Shown here piece after piece: positions 50,911 to 61,930 of a stretch of DNA of 64,000 bases (positions are counted from its first letter, which is position 1; every line of letters starts with the position of its first letter). The DNA comes from Pseudomonas graminis. Lineage in GTDB: Bacteria > Pseudomonadota > Gammaproteobacteria > Pseudomonadales > Pseudomonadaceae. The stretch lies in contig NZ_MTSB01000017.1 of the NCBI RefSeq assembly GCF_002093745.1, positions 52,938 through 116,937 of the forward strand. Reading direction: 5' to 3'. Below the pieces are notes generated by a model. It made no database searches. It worked only from the letters and a program-made list of their open reading frames with translations, and was not told where the DNA came from. Position numbers and translations under genes: made by a program.

Positions 50911-51630
50911 TCAAAAATCGCCCCACAATTGTTGCGCCACGCTGAGTGCGACCACTGGGGCGGTTTCGGTGCGCAGGACGCGGGGGCCGAGGCGGGCGGC
51001 TTGGAAGCCGGCATGTTGTGCCTGATCGATTTCTGCATCGTTCAGGCCGCCTTCCGGGCCGATCAGGAAGGCCAGGCGGGCGGGTTTGTCGTGGCTGGTC
51101 AGCGGTTCTGCCACCGGGTGCAGAACCAGTTTCAGGTCGGCTTCGGTCAGCCTGATCCAGTCGGCCAGCGGCATGGGCGGATGAATCACCGGCACTACCG
51201 AGCGACCGCACTGTTCGCACGCGCTGATTGCGATCTGTTGCCAATGCGCCTGACGCTTCTCGGCGCGTTCGTCCTTGAGGCGCACTTCGCAGCGTTCGCT
51301 GACAATCGGGGTGATCTCGCTGACGCCCAGCTCGGTGGCTTTCTGAATCGCCCAGTCCATGCGCTCGCCGCGCGACAAACCCTGCCCCAGATGAATGCGC
51401 AGGCCTGACTCGATCTGTCCGTCGAAGCGTTCAGTCAGTTGCACGCGCACGCGTTTCTTGCCCACCTCCAGCAGCGTGCCGCGAAACTCGTGGCCCGAGC
51501 CGTCGAACAGTTGCAGCGCATCGCCCTCGGTCATGCGCAACACGCGGCTGATGTAATGCGCCTGCGCTTCAGGCAGCTCGTGCTCGCCCAGGCTCAGCGG
51601 CGTTTCAGTAAAAAAGCGGGACAGTCTCAT
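50911..51630 (-). CDS. rsmE: 16S rRNA (uracil1498-N3)-methyltransferase
   Basis: A 239-residue SPOUT methyltransferase that modifies U1498 of 16S rRNA with SAM. Start MRLSRFFTETPLSLGEHELP; the trefoil-knot SAM site is formed by LAFLIGPEGGLNDAEI and LGPRVLRTETAPVVAL. The stop TGA is at 50911-50913. The gene's 3' ~100 bases are the source of (or derived from) sequences found in the downstream tandem array. Confidence 0.96.
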   Translation of the reverse strand: MRLSRFFTETPLSLGEHELPEAQAHYISRVLRMTEGDALQLFDGSGHEFRGTLLEVGKKRVRVQLTERFDGQIESGLRIHLGQGLSRGERMDWAIQKATELGVSEITPIVSERCEVRLKDERAEKRQAHWQQIAISACEQCGRSVVPVIHPPMPLADWIRLTEADLKLVLHPVAEPLTSHDKPARLAFLIGPEGGLNDAEIDQAQHAGFQAARLGPRVLRTETAPVVALSVAQQLWGDF

Positions 51631-51732
51631 GGTGTGTCTCGGTTCCGGTGTTCGTTCTGTGATGGCGTATTCGCGGACAAGTCCGCTCCCATGTCAGGGG
51701 CCGCTCAGCCCTTGCGCCGCAAGTGCCAGCCC

Positions 51733-53139
51733 TTAACCCGGATCCCTGAAGTCCGGATGGAAGTTCTCGCGTACCGCCACACTGATGCTGCTGCGGGTCG
51801 CGATATCAATGCCTTCAGTGGCCACTTCAGCCAGAAAGTCGATCTGTTCCGGCGTAATCACGTACGGCGGCAGAAAATACACCACGCTGCCCAGCGGCCG
51901 CAGCAAGGCGCCGCGCTCCAGCGCATGCTGGAAAACCTTCATGCCACGGCGCTCCTGCCACGGGTAAGCCGTTTTGGTGGCCTTGTCCTGAACCATCTCG
52001 ATGGCGATGGCCATGCCGGTCTGACGCACTTCGGCCACATGCGGATGATCCACCAGATGCGCCGTCGACGTCGCCATACGCTGCGCCAGGGCCTTGTTGT
52101 TTTCGATGATGTTGTCCTGCTCGAAGATATCCAGTGTCGCCAGTGCCGCCGCGCAGGCCAGCGGATTACCGGTGTAGCTGTGCGAGTGCAGAAAGGCGCG
52201 CAGTGTCGGGTAGTCGTCGTAGAAGGCGTCGTACACATCATCGGTGGTCAGACACGCCGCCAGCGGCAGATAGCCGCCCGTCAGCGCCTTGGACAAGCAC
52301 AGGAAGTCCGGTCGGATGCCCGCCTGTTCGCAGGCGAACATAGTGCCGGTGCGGCCGAAACCCACGGCGATTTCATCGTGAATCAGGTGTACGCCGTAAC
52401 GGTCACAGGCTTCGCGCAGCAGTTTGAGGTAGACCGGGTGGTACATGCGCATGCCACCAGCGCCCTGAATCAGCGGCTCGACGATCACCGCCGCGACGCT
52501 GGCGTGGTGCTCGGCCAGGGTCTGCTCCATTGCCGCGAACATGTTGCGCGAGTGTTCTTCCCAGCTCATGCCGTCAGGGCGGTGATAACAATCGGGGCTT
52601 GGCACCTTGAGGGTGTCCAGCAGCAGCGCCTTGTAGGTTTCCGTGAACAGCGGCACGTCACCGACCGACATCGCGGCCATGGTTTCGCCGTGGTAGCTGT
52701 TGGTCAGGGTGACGAAGCGTTTCTTGTCCGGCTGGCCGCGATTGAGCCAGTAGTGAAAGCTCATCTTCAGGGCGACTTCGATGCACGACGAACCGTTGTC
52801 AGCATAGAAACAGCGGGTCAGGCCCTCGGGCGTGAGTTTGACCAGCCGCTCGGACAGTTCGATCACCGGCTGATGGCTGAAGCCGGCGAGGATCACGTGC
52901 TCAAGCTGGTCGACCTGATCCTTGATGCGCTGGTTGATGCGTGGGTTGGCATGCCCGAAAACGTTGACCCACCAAGAGCTGACAGCGTCCAGATAGCGCT
53001 TGCCTTCAAAGTCTTCGAGCCATACGCCTTCGCCACGTTTGATCGGTATCAGCGGCAGATTTTCGTGGTCTTTCATCTGGGTGCAGGGGTGCCACAGGAC
53101 CTTGAGGTCACGCTGCATCCACTGGTCATTGAGGCCCAT
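51733..53139 (-). CDS. bioA: Adenosylmethionine-8-amino-7-oxononanoate aminotransferase
   Basis: A 468-residue PLP class III aminotransferase that makes 7,8-diaminopelargonate in biotin synthesis with SAM as amino donor. WHPCTQMKDHE and SSWWVNVFGH bind substrate; HDEIAVGFGRTG precedes the PLP lysine in LCLSKALTGGYLP. ATG 53139 follows GGAG; an upstream TTG is rejected. It lies apart from other bio genes, as usual in pseudomonads. The 102-base gap to rsmE contains a half REP (GCGGACAAGTCCGC, 51672-51685). Confidence 0.96.
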   Translation of the reverse strand: MGLNDQWMQRDLKVLWHPCTQMKDHENLPLIPIKRGEGVWLEDFEGKRYLDAVSSWWVNVFGHANPRINQRIKDQVDQLEHVILAGFSHQPVIELSERLVKLTPEGLTRCFYADNGSSCIEVALKMSFHYWLNRGQPDKKRFVTLTNSYHGETMAAMSVGDVPLFTETYKALLLDTLKVPSPDCYHRPDGMSWEEHSRNMFAAMEQTLAEHHASVAAVIVEPLIQGAGGMRMYHPVYLKLLREACDRYGVHLIHDEIAVGFGRTGTMFACEQAGIRPDFLCLSKALTGGYLPLAACLTTDDVYDAFYDDYPTLRAFLHSHSYTGNPLACAAALATLDIFEQDNIIENNKALAQRMATSTAHLVDHPHVAEVRQTGMAIAIEMVQDKATKTAYPWQERRGMKVFQHALERGALLRPLGSVVYFLPPYVITPEQIDFLAEVATEGIDIATRSSISVAVRENFHPDFRDPG

Positions 53140-53349
53140 TTTCAATCTCCGGGTAGCGACTCGCCTGATGCGAGGACGAACAATCGCGCAAGCCTATGCA
53201 ATGCCCGCCCGTGGAACAACCTTTGATGCAGTTTTAACGCCTGATGGACATTGCTGGCGGCGATTTGATGGCTCGCGTATCCTGCGCAGCGAGTCGATGT
53301 TTCGGGCTGACTGGCCCAACCTTTCCTACGTTTTTTCGGAGTTCGCCGA

Positions 53350-55209
53350 ATGCTTTCTGGGTGGCTGCGCGCATGTGCGCTGATAGTGGCAGGGTTGGTC
53401 AGCGTTTCGACGCTCGCCGATGAAAAACAACGAACGGCCATAGTCGTCGGCGGTGGTCTGGCAGGCCTGACTGCGGCCTATGAGCTGCAGGCCAAAGGCT
53501 GGCAAGTGACGCTGCTGGAAGCCAAACCGGTTTTGGGTGGCCGCTCCGGTCTGGCGACCAGCGAGTGGATCGGCAACACCAAGGCGCAGCCAGTACTGAA
53601 CCACTACCTGGACAGCTTCAAGCTTCCTACCGTGCCAGCACCTGAATTCGTGCGAACGCCCAGCTATTTGATTGATGGCGTGTACTTCACTCAGGCTGAC
53701 CTGGCCGCCAAACAGCCTGCGACCGCCGAAGCGATCAAGCGCTACAACGACACGCTGGATAATCTGGCGCGCTCGGTGGATGACCCGGAAAACCCGGCGT
53801 CCAACAGCACCCTGTTTGCCCTGGACCAGATCAACGTGGCCAACTGGCTGGACCGTCTGAACCTGCCTGCCACGGCTCGTCAGTTGATCAACCAGCAGAT
53901 TCGTACTCGCTACGACGAGCCTTCGCGCCTGTCGCTGCTTTACCTTGCCCAGCAATCGCGGGTGTATCGCGCCGTCGATGAGCGTGACTTGCGTGCTGCG
54001 CGCTTGCCCGGTGGCAGTGCGGTACTGACGCAAGCCTTTGTGAAACAGCTCAAGACCGTCAAGACCAACTCGCCGGTGTCGGCAATCATCCAGGAAAAGG
54101 ACAAGGTCACCGTCAAGGCTGGCGCTACCAGCTACACGGCTGATTACGTGGTGATGGCTGTACCGTTGCGTTCGTTGGGCAAGATTCAGATGACACCTGC
54201 GCTGGATGCTCAGCACACGGGCGCGATCAAGAGCACCAACTATGGCTGGCGCGACCAGATCATGCTCAAGTTCAAGACCCCGGTCTGGGACAGCAAGGCG
54301 CGCATGTCGGGCGAAGTGTTCAGCAACACCGGTCTGGGGATGCTGTGGGTCGAGCCTGCCCTCAAGGGCGGTGCCAATGTGGTGATCAACCTGTCCGGCG
54401 ATAACGCCCGCATCATGCAGGCGTTCGGCGACAAGCAGATGGTCGATCAGGTGCTGATCCGCCTGCATGCGTTCTACCCGGAAGCGCGTGGTGCGTACAC
54501 CGGCTATGAAATTCGCCGTTACAGCGTTGACCCATCGACGGGCGGCTCCTATCTGGCATTCGGCCCTGGCCAGATCAGCAAATACTGGCGCTTGTGGGAA
54601 AGGCCGATTCTGCGCGTAGCCTTTGCTGGCGAGCACACTGACACCTTGTACCCCGGCACTCTGGAAGGCGCGCTGCGCAGCGGTCAGCGAGCCGCCAGCC
54701 AGGTACAGGATCTGGCTGCTGGCAAGTCGTTCGAGCCGGTCAAGGTCGCTCCGCCGAAAGCCCCGGTACCCGCTTCGCAGAAATCCGAAGGCAACTTCTT
54801 CAGCAACCTGTTTGGGGGTGGTTCTTCCGACAAGCCGGCTGAACCCGCGAAACCTCAGGCTGACAAGCCAGGCTTCTTCTCGCGCCTGTTCGGTGGCGCC
54901 GAAGCGCCTGCACCTGCGCCGGTAGAGAAGGCGCCGGAGCCCGCTCCAGCGCCTGCACCGGTTCCGGCACCCGCGCCAGTGGTTGCGCCGGTAGTCGAGC
55001 CCGTCAAACCGCCGGTAAAAGCCGAACCGGCTAAAAAGCCTGCTGCCAAGACCGATGCGGCGAAAAAGGAAGCAGCGAAGAAGGAAGCCGCCAAAAAAGA
55101 AGCGGCGAAGAAAGCTGCGGCGAAAAAGGAAGCCGCTAAAAAAGCGCAGACCCAGCCCGCTCCGGCCAAGTCGACAAACGGGACAGCCCCCGCAGACGTC
55201 AACAACTGA
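53350..55209 (+). CDS. Secreted FAD-dependent amine oxidase-like protein with Ala/Lys/Pro tail
   Basis: A 619-residue protein with a signal peptide (cleavage after VSTLA, about residue 23). The flavin-binding N-terminus AIVVGGGLAGLTAAYEL is near residues 30-46, then LLEAKPVLGGRSG; the C-terminal FAD contact is FAGEHTDTLYPGTLEGAL near 425-445, all amine-oxidase-like. From about residue 460 a low-complexity tail contains two NLFGG/RLFGG blocks, Pro-Ala repeats and KKEAA heptads (about 575-605), reminiscent of TolA-type helical stalks. The redox substrate is unknown; export of an FAD protein suggests Tat or periplasmic FAD loading, but no twin-arginine motif is seen. Divergent from bioA. Confidence 0.78.
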   Translation: MLSGWLRACALIVAGLVSVSTLADEKQRTAIVVGGGLAGLTAAYELQAKGWQVTLLEAKPVLGGRSGLATSEWIGNTKAQPVLNHYLDSFKLPTVPAPEFVRTPSYLIDGVYFTQADLAAKQPATAEAIKRYNDTLDNLARSVDDPENPASNSTLFALDQINVANWLDRLNLPATARQLINQQIRTRYDEPSRLSLLYLAQQSRVYRAVDERDLRAARLPGGSAVLTQAFVKQLKTVKTNSPVSAIIQEKDKVTVKAGATSYTADYVVMAVPLRSLGKIQMTPALDAQHTGAIKSTNYGWRDQIMLKFKTPVWDSKARMSGEVFSNTGLGMLWVEPALKGGANVVINLSGDNARIMQAFGDKQMVDQVLIRLHAFYPEARGAYTGYEIRRYSVDPSTGGSYLAFGPGQISKYWRLWERPILRVAFAGEHTDTLYPGTLEGALRSGQRAASQVQDLAAGKSFEPVKVAPPKAPVPASQKSEGNFFSNLFGGGSSDKPAEPAKPQADKPGFFSRLFGGAEAPAPAPVEKAPEPAPAPAPVPAPAPVVAPVVEPVKPPVKAEPAKKPAAKTDAAKKEAAKKEAAKKEAAKKAAAKKEAAKKAQTQPAPAKSTNGTAPADVNN

Positions 55210-55230
55210 TCGAGCGTTAGCTGAATGAGA

Positions 55231-55262
55231 AAGGGCGCGGTGAATACCGCGCCCTTTTTTTT
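55231..55262 (+). terminator. Intrinsic terminator after the amine oxidase gene
   Basis: AAGGGCGCGGT, loop GAAT, ACCGCGCCCTT with eight T from 55255. A strong classic structure 22 bases after the stop codon. The rest of the 55210-55566 gap has no gene; TTCGATAG occurs twice (55484 and 55517) ahead of cytochrome b561 and may mark its promoter region. Confidence 0.88.
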
Positions 55263-55566
55263 CGCCTGTTGAATTCGTTCTACCCTGACAGGCTGGCCAT
55301 TCAGGAGCGCATGATGCCGTTCATCGGCACCGGACGGCCGATGGTCATTGCAAAGTGTTACTGACTGCACATTATCGGGATGCTGCTGCGACAAGGGCCG
55401 TCTGGCAATGCTGAGAAGCCTGCCAGGCACTGATAACACCAGCAAGGCATAAGCAAAAAATGGCAGCGGGACTGATCGTATTGTTCGATAGGTCAAAGCA
55501 ACATTTTGCGCTTTCATTCGATAGATAAAAAGCTAGTCTGGTAACACTTCTGACAAGGTACTGGTA

Positions 55567-56115
55567 ATGCAGCTACGTAACTCATCCTCTCGCTACGGTC
55601 TGGTCAGCATGGTGCTGCACTGGAGCGTGGCTGCTGTCGTGTTTGGCATGTTTGCGCTGGGGCTATGGATGGTCGGACTGGATTACTACGATACCTGGCG
55701 CAAGGCGGGTCCTGACCTGCACAAGAGCATTGGCATCACGTTGTTCGCGATCATGCTGATCCGTGTGGTCTGGCGTCTGTTGAGTCCGCCACCGCCGCCG
55801 TTGGCCAGCTACAGTAAGTTGACGCGTCTTGGCGCTGCGTTCGGTCACCTGTTTTTATACGTTGCACTGTTTGCCGTGATGTTTGCCGGTTACCTGATCT
55901 CCACCGCTGATGGCGTGGGTATCCCGGTGTTTGGCCTGTTCGATGTGCCTGCACTGGTCTCAGGCCTTCCCGATCAGGCGGAAACGGCTGGCTGGATTCA
56001 CTTATATCTGGCTTGGGTCATCGTGATTTTCGCGGTGCTCCACGGCCTTGCTGCACTGAAACACCATTTCATCGATCGCGATGTGACCCTTAAGCGCATG
56101 CTGGGTCGTCATTGA
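55567..56115 (+). CDS. Cytochrome b561
   Basis: A 182-residue four-helix inner-membrane di-heme cytochrome of the CybB family. Candidate heme histidines are H18 (MVLHWSVA), H52 (DLHKSIG), H145 (GWIHLYLAW) and H159 (AVLHGLAALKHH). It may transfer electrons from quinol to oxygen or superoxide. It ends 27 bases before the YceI gene and is likely cotranscribed with it, a common pairing. Confidence 0.92.
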   Translation: MQLRNSSSRYGLVSMVLHWSVAAVVFGMFALGLWMVGLDYYDTWRKAGPDLHKSIGITLFAIMLIRVVWRLLSPPPPPLASYSKLTRLGAAFGHLFLYVALFAVMFAGYLISTADGVGIPVFGLFDVPALVSGLPDQAETAGWIHLYLAWVIVIFAVLHGLAALKHHFIDRDVTLKRMLGRH

Positions 56116-56142
56116 TTGTTCAACCAAAACGGGAAGAAAAGC

Positions 56143-56721
56143 ATGTTGAAGAAGTCTCTCGCCGCTCTGGCTCTGGGTACCGCACTGTTGTCTGCTGGTC
56201 AGGCCATGGCTGCCGACTACGTTATCGACAAGGAAGGTCAGCACGCATTCGTTGACTTCAAGATCAGCCATTTGGGCTACAGCTTCATCCACGGCACCTT
56301 CAAGGACTGGGACGGCACATTCAGCTTCGACGCTGCCAAGCCTGAGGCCAGCAAAATCAATGTCGAGCTGAAAACCGCCAGCCTGTTCACCAACCACGCC
56401 GAGCGCGACAAGCATATCGCCAGCAAAGACTTCCTGGACGTTGCCAAGTACCCGGAAGCCAAGTTCGTCTCCACCAGCGTCAAGTCGACGGGTGAGAAAA
56501 CGGCTGACGTGACCGGCGACCTGACCCTGCACGGCGTGACCAAGCCAATCGTGATCAAGGCCACTTTCAACGGCGAAGGCAAGGATCCGTGGGGCGGCTA
56601 CCGTGCCGGCTTCAACGGTACATCGACGCTGAACCTGAACGATTTCGGTATCAAAGGCCCTGGCCCGACGTCGCAGACGCTGGACCTGGACATCACCTTC
56701 GAAGGCGTACAGAAGAAGTAA
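56143..56721 (+). CDS. YceI family periplasmic lipid-binding protein
   Basis: A 192-residue protein with signal peptide (cleavage after GQAMA, residue 23). The YceI lipocalin-like domain is complete: [31 protein letters not shown] and [15 protein letters not shown] 56143 is set by the signal peptide and GGGAAG upstream. Family members bind isoprenoids such as polyprenols or quinones, which suits the adjacent cytochrome b561. The P. aeruginosa relative at this locus (PasP) is a secreted protease-like protein, so function may vary. Confidence 0.9.
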   Translation: MLKKSLAALALGTALLSAGQAMAADYVIDKEGQHAFVDFKISHLGYSFIHGTFKDWDGTFSFDAAKPEASKINVELKTASLFTNHAERDKHIASKDFLDVAKYPEAKFVSTSVKSTGEKTADVTGDLTLHGVTKPIVIKATFNGEGKDPWGGYRAGFNGTSTLNLNDFGIKGPGPTSQTLDLDITFEGVQKK

Positions 56722-56737
56722 ATGCTCGCCTGATCGC

Positions 56738-56767
56738 AAAAACGCCGACCCTTGGGTCGGCGTTTTT
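56738..56767 (+). terminator. Intrinsic terminator after the YceI gene
   Basis: AAAAACGCCGACCC/GGGTCGGCGTTTTT around a two-base loop, immediately after the YceI gene. Usable on both strands. Downstream, 56790-56905 contains a degenerate piece of the GGAGCGT repeat family (GATGACGCTCTGCGTCACAG). Confidence 0.85.
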
Positions 56768-56914
56768 GTTGGTGCGATGAAACTTCCTGAGATGACTCTC
56801 GTGGCAATGCTCCGCGTTGGCATGCAGTGGATGACGCTCTGCGTCACAGATCTGAGCCGCGCTGCCGTCTCAAGACCGGCCGCGTAGCGTGGGAGCGATC
56901 ATCGATACAACAAA

Positions 56915-56948
56915 CAAAAACGCCCCGAACATGTCGGGGCGTTTTTTT
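56915..56948. terminator. Bidirectional terminator between YceI and rhlE
   Basis: CGCCCCGA (56921-56928) and TCGGGGCG (56934-56941) with AAAAA before and TTTTTTT after. It terminates rhlE on the minus strand (stop codon at 56961) and any read-through from the YceI side. Confidence 0.88.
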
Positions 56949-56960
56949 GTTATGTGGCTA

Positions 56961-58850
56961 TCAGCTGTCGCGGTTGCGGGTCAGCAGGGCCGGTTTTTCT
57001 CCGCGTGGGCGTGCTGGCAACTGATCCAGTTGCTCGGCAGACGGGAAGCGGTCGATCTTCGACTCTTTGTGAACGATCTTCGGCTGCGGCTGGCCGTCGC
57101 GTGGAGCGCGTACGGCGGGTTCCTGACCTTCACGTGGCAAGGGCTGCTCTTCACGTGCAGGACGACGACCGCGCGGTTGACCGTCGCGCGAACGCGGTGC
57201 CGAAGAACCCGAGCCATTGCGCTTGGGTGCGCCAGTACCGGAACCGGAACGTGGTGCGCCGCCTGCAGGTCGGCCCGAATTGGCCGGACGTGCGCCACCC
57301 GCAGCCGGTGCAGCACCAGGCGCGGCAGCAGGGCGACGGCCACGATTCTGGCCTTTGCCCTGATAAGGGCTTACGTAATCAGCGCGGTTGCCGAAGTTAT
57401 CCACCTCGTCATCACGGAATTCGTCCGGCGCGCGATCCGAGGCCGGACGCGGTGTTGCAGGCTGCGATGCACGTTGTTCGCTGCGAGGCGTGCCCTCACG
57501 TGGCTTTTTTTCGCGGGGTTGCCGGGCAGGGCGTTCGCCAGGAGCTGCGGCTGCGGCAGCAGGCTTATCTCTGCCTTTGTCCTTGCCCTTGTCGCGACGA
57601 CCACCGTTGTTCTTGTCGCCGTCAGCACGAGCCGGGCGCGCACCACGGGAATTGCGAACATCCGGACGCTCACGCACTTCCGGCTTTTCAGCCTCGACTG
57701 CCGTGATGTCAAAGCCCATCAGATCGCCGTCCGGGATCTTCTGCTTGGTCATGCGCTCGATGCTTTTGAGCAGCTTTTCTTCGTCCGGGGCAACCAGCGA
57801 AATGGCTTCACCCGAGCGACCTGCACGGCCGGTACGGCCGATACGGTGTACGTAGTCTTCGTCAACGTTCGGCAATTCGAAGTTGACGACGTGTGGCAGC
57901 TGGTCGATATCCAGGCCGCGTGCGGCGATATCGGTCGCCACCATGATGCGAACATCACCGGCCTTGAAATCGGCCAGAGCCTTGGTGCGTGCATTCTGGC
58001 TCTTGTTGCCGTGGATCGCGACAGCCGCAAGGCCATGCTTGTCCAGATACTCGGCCAGACGGTTGGCGCCGTGCTTGGTGCGGGTGAAGATCAGCACCTG
58101 TTCCCAAGCGCCCACGGTAATCAGATGCGCCAGCAACGAGCGCTTGTGATTGGCCGGGAGACGGAAAACCCGTTGCTCGATGCGCTCGACCGTGGTGTTC
58201 GGTGGCGTGACTTCAATGCGTTCCGGGTTGTGCAGCAGCTTGCCAGCCAACGACGTGATGTCATTGGAGAACGTTGCCGAGAACAGCAGGTTCTGGCGCT
58301 TGGCCGGCAGACGGGCAAGGACTTTCTTGACGTCGTGAACGAAGCCCATGTCGAGCATCCGGTCTGCTTCATCGAGCACCAGAATTTCGACGTGGGACAA
58401 GTCGACGCTGCCTTGACCGGCCAGATCGAGCAGTCGGCCAGGGCAGGCCACCAGTACATCCACACCACGGGACATGGCCTGAACCTGCGGGTTCATGCCG
58501 ACGCCACCAAAGATGCAGGCGCTGACGAACTTCAGGTCGCGGGCATACAGCTTGAAGCTTTCATGCACCTGCGCAGCGAGTTCGCGAGTCGGGGTCAGGA
58601 CCAGAACGCGCGGTTGGCGCGGGCCGTGACGCTGGGATTTGTCCGGAACACCGTTGGGAAATAGCCGCTCCAGAATAGGGAGGGCGAAACCGCCGGTTTT
58701 ACCAGTACCTGTCTGCGCCGCAACCATCAGGTCGCGACCTTGCAACACGGCGGGAATGGCCCGCTGTTGCACGGGGGTCGGCTGGGTGTAGCCCGCTGCC
58801 TCGATGGCGCGGACTAAAGCCTCGGAGAGACCGAGGGAAGCAAAGGACAT
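56961..58850 (-). CDS. rhlE: DEAD-box RNA helicase RhlE-type
   Basis: A 629-residue RNA helicase. The Q motif is [12 protein letters not shown]; Walker [12 protein letters not shown] is at residues 44-54; DEAD is [15 protein letters not shown] and [11 protein letters not shown] follow. After the core (about 380 residues) comes a ~250-residue basic, Arg/Gly/Ala/Pro-rich tail, typical of Pseudomonas RhlE proteins that use it for RNA and RNase E contacts. ATG 58850 has AGGA upstream. It likely works in RNA turnover and cold adaptation. Confidence 0.93.
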   Translation of the reverse strand: MSFASLGLSEALVRAIEAAGYTQPTPVQQRAIPAVLQGRDLMVAAQTGTGKTGGFALPILERLFPNGVPDKSQRHGPRQPRVLVLTPTRELAAQVHESFKLYARDLKFVSACIFGGVGMNPQVQAMSRGVDVLVACPGRLLDLAGQGSVDLSHVEILVLDEADRMLDMGFVHDVKKVLARLPAKRQNLLFSATFSNDITSLAGKLLHNPERIEVTPPNTTVERIEQRVFRLPANHKRSLLAHLITVGAWEQVLIFTRTKHGANRLAEYLDKHGLAAVAIHGNKSQNARTKALADFKAGDVRIMVATDIAARGLDIDQLPHVVNFELPNVDEDYVHRIGRTGRAGRSGEAISLVAPDEEKLLKSIERMTKQKIPDGDLMGFDITAVEAEKPEVRERPDVRNSRGARPARADGDKNNGGRRDKGKDKGRDKPAAAAAAPGERPARQPREKKPREGTPRSEQRASQPATPRPASDRAPDEFRDDEVDNFGNRADYVSPYQGKGQNRGRRPAAAPGAAPAAGGARPANSGRPAGGAPRSGSGTGAPKRNGSGSSAPRSRDGQPRGRRPAREEQPLPREGQEPAVRAPRDGQPQPKIVHKESKIDRFPSAEQLDQLPARPRGEKPALLTRNRDS

Positions 58851-59056
58851 GAGTAATCCTGTTCTGTTGGAGCTTAAGCTCAAGGGATGTCTTGCCTGGC
58901 GCGAATGGCGTGTAAAGACAACGCGATCCCGTCCGGTCCTGCAGGGTCTTCAGTGCATCTCGTGACGTCTGCGCTTGATGAAAAGTGCGCTGATGGCGTG
59001 AACGAGTGACGATTGCAAGACCGCGCGTCCGGGCGTAAGCCTGGCGGGAAGGCTGG

Positions 59057-59065
59057 AGTATAACA
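59057..59065 (-). promoter_or_regulatory. Candidate extended -10 of rhlE
   Basis: On the minus strand TGTTATACT (extended -10 TGnTATACT) reads from 59065 to 59057, about 210 bases before the rhlE start. No convincing -35. A leader of about 200 nt would resemble those of cold-inducible helicase mRNAs (inference). The rest of 58851-59160 holds no gene. Confidence 0.35.
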
Positions 59066-59160
59066 GAGCGCGCGCAATACGCCGCTTTCCTGCTGCCCAA
59101 CGGTGTATCAGGCCGCGATCTTCCGGGAATCAGCCTTCAGATCACGGCTTTACTGCGGTA

Positions 59161-60006
59161 TCAGCGTGGCAATTGCAGGTTATTCCACACCGCCAGGCTC
59201 GGTTCTGCCTGGTTCAGCGTGTAGAAGTGCAGCCCCGGTGCGCCGCCTTGCAGCAAGCGTTCGCACATCCGGGTAATGACGTCTTCGCCAAACGCCTGAA
59301 TGCTTTGCACGTCATCGCCGTACGCTTCGAGCTGCTTGCGGATCCAGCGCGGGATTTCCGCACCGCAGGCATCGGAGAAGCGGGCCAGCTTGCTGTAATT
59401 GGTGATCGGCATGATGCCTGGCACGATCGGGATGTTCACGCCCATCTTCTCGACGCGCTCGACAAAGTTGAAATAACTGTCGGCGTTGAAGAAGTATTGG
59501 GTAATCGCACTGTCGGCACCGGCGTTGGCCTTGTTGACGAAGTGCTTGAGGTCATCTTCGAAATTGCGCGCCTGAGGGTGCATTTCCGGGTAGGCGGCGA
59601 CTTCGATGTGAAAGTGGCTGCCGGTTTCCTCACGGATAAATTGCACCAGGTCGTTGGCGTGACGCAGCTCACCGCTGGCCATGCCCATACCGGAAGGCAG
59701 GTCGCCACGCAGGGCCACGATGCGCTTGATGCCTGCATCCTTGTACTGGGCCAACAGATTGCGCAGGTCTTCCTTGCCGTCACCCACGCATGACAAATGC
59801 GGGGCAGCCGGTACTTTTACTTCGTTCTCCAGCTGCAGCACGGTATTGAGCGTGCGGTCGCGGGTAGAACCACCGGCACCGTAGGTGCAGGAGAAAAAAT
59901 CGGGGTTGTACGTGGCGAGCTGACGCGCAACGGTCAGCAGCTTTTCATGTCCAGCGTCGGTCTTGGTGGGGAAGAACTCGAAGCTGAAGCGGCGTTCTTG
60001 GCTCAT
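59161..60006 (-). CDS. metF: Methylenetetrahydrofolate reductase
   Basis: A 281-residue FAD enzyme that reduces 5,10-methylene-THF to 5-methyl-THF for methionine synthesis. E10 in FSFEFFPTKT is the catalytic glutamate; FSCTYGAGGSTRD and ALRGDLPSGMG (FAD/folate aspartate) follow; RMCERLLQGGAPGLHFYTLN is the C-terminal signature. ATG 60006 gives the family start; an ORF to 60120 is unsupported. It lies 160 bases downstream of ahcY, separated by a REP hairpin, so both methyl-cycle genes may share a transcript. Confidence 0.97.
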   Translation of the reverse strand: MSQERRFSFEFFPTKTDAGHEKLLTVARQLATYNPDFFSCTYGAGGSTRDRTLNTVLQLENEVKVPAAPHLSCVGDGKEDLRNLLAQYKDAGIKRIVALRGDLPSGMGMASGELRHANDLVQFIREETGSHFHIEVAAYPEMHPQARNFEDDLKHFVNKANAGADSAITQYFFNADSYFNFVERVEKMGVNIPIVPGIMPITNYSKLARFSDACGAEIPRWIRKQLEAYGDDVQSIQAFGEDVITRMCERLLQGGAPGLHFYTLNQAEPSLAVWNNLQLPR

Positions 60007-60042
60007 GGAGGCCGATCTCGATATAGAAGCGAACACATACTT

Positions 60043-60104
60043 GCAGGAGCGGACTTGTCCGCGAAGTGGCCTACAGCCTTCGCGGGCAGGGCCGCTCCCA
60101 CAGG
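60043..60104. repeat. REP hairpin between ahcY and metF
   Basis: CAGGAGCGGACTTGTCCGCGAAG and a facing copy ending GCCGCTCCCACAGG form an imperfect REPIN. It lies in the ahcY-metF gap, where it could block 3' exonucleases or uncouple the two genes. Confidence 0.7.
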
Positions 60105-60166
60105 TCATTGCCATCTGCAAGAGTGAGGGGCGTCAGGAACGCCGCGCACTCTTCACAGAAGATCAA

Positions 60167-61801
<1,635 letters not shown>

Positions 61802-61930
61802 TTAAAGGCCACTATTGAGCCATCTATCGCTAATAGGGTCGATATGCTGTCGCTATGACGCGGGCATGGGCGTGCGCCGTCGGCTCTGCCATCATGCGGG
61901 TCTCTACCGGCCAGATGCTCAGGAGTGAAC

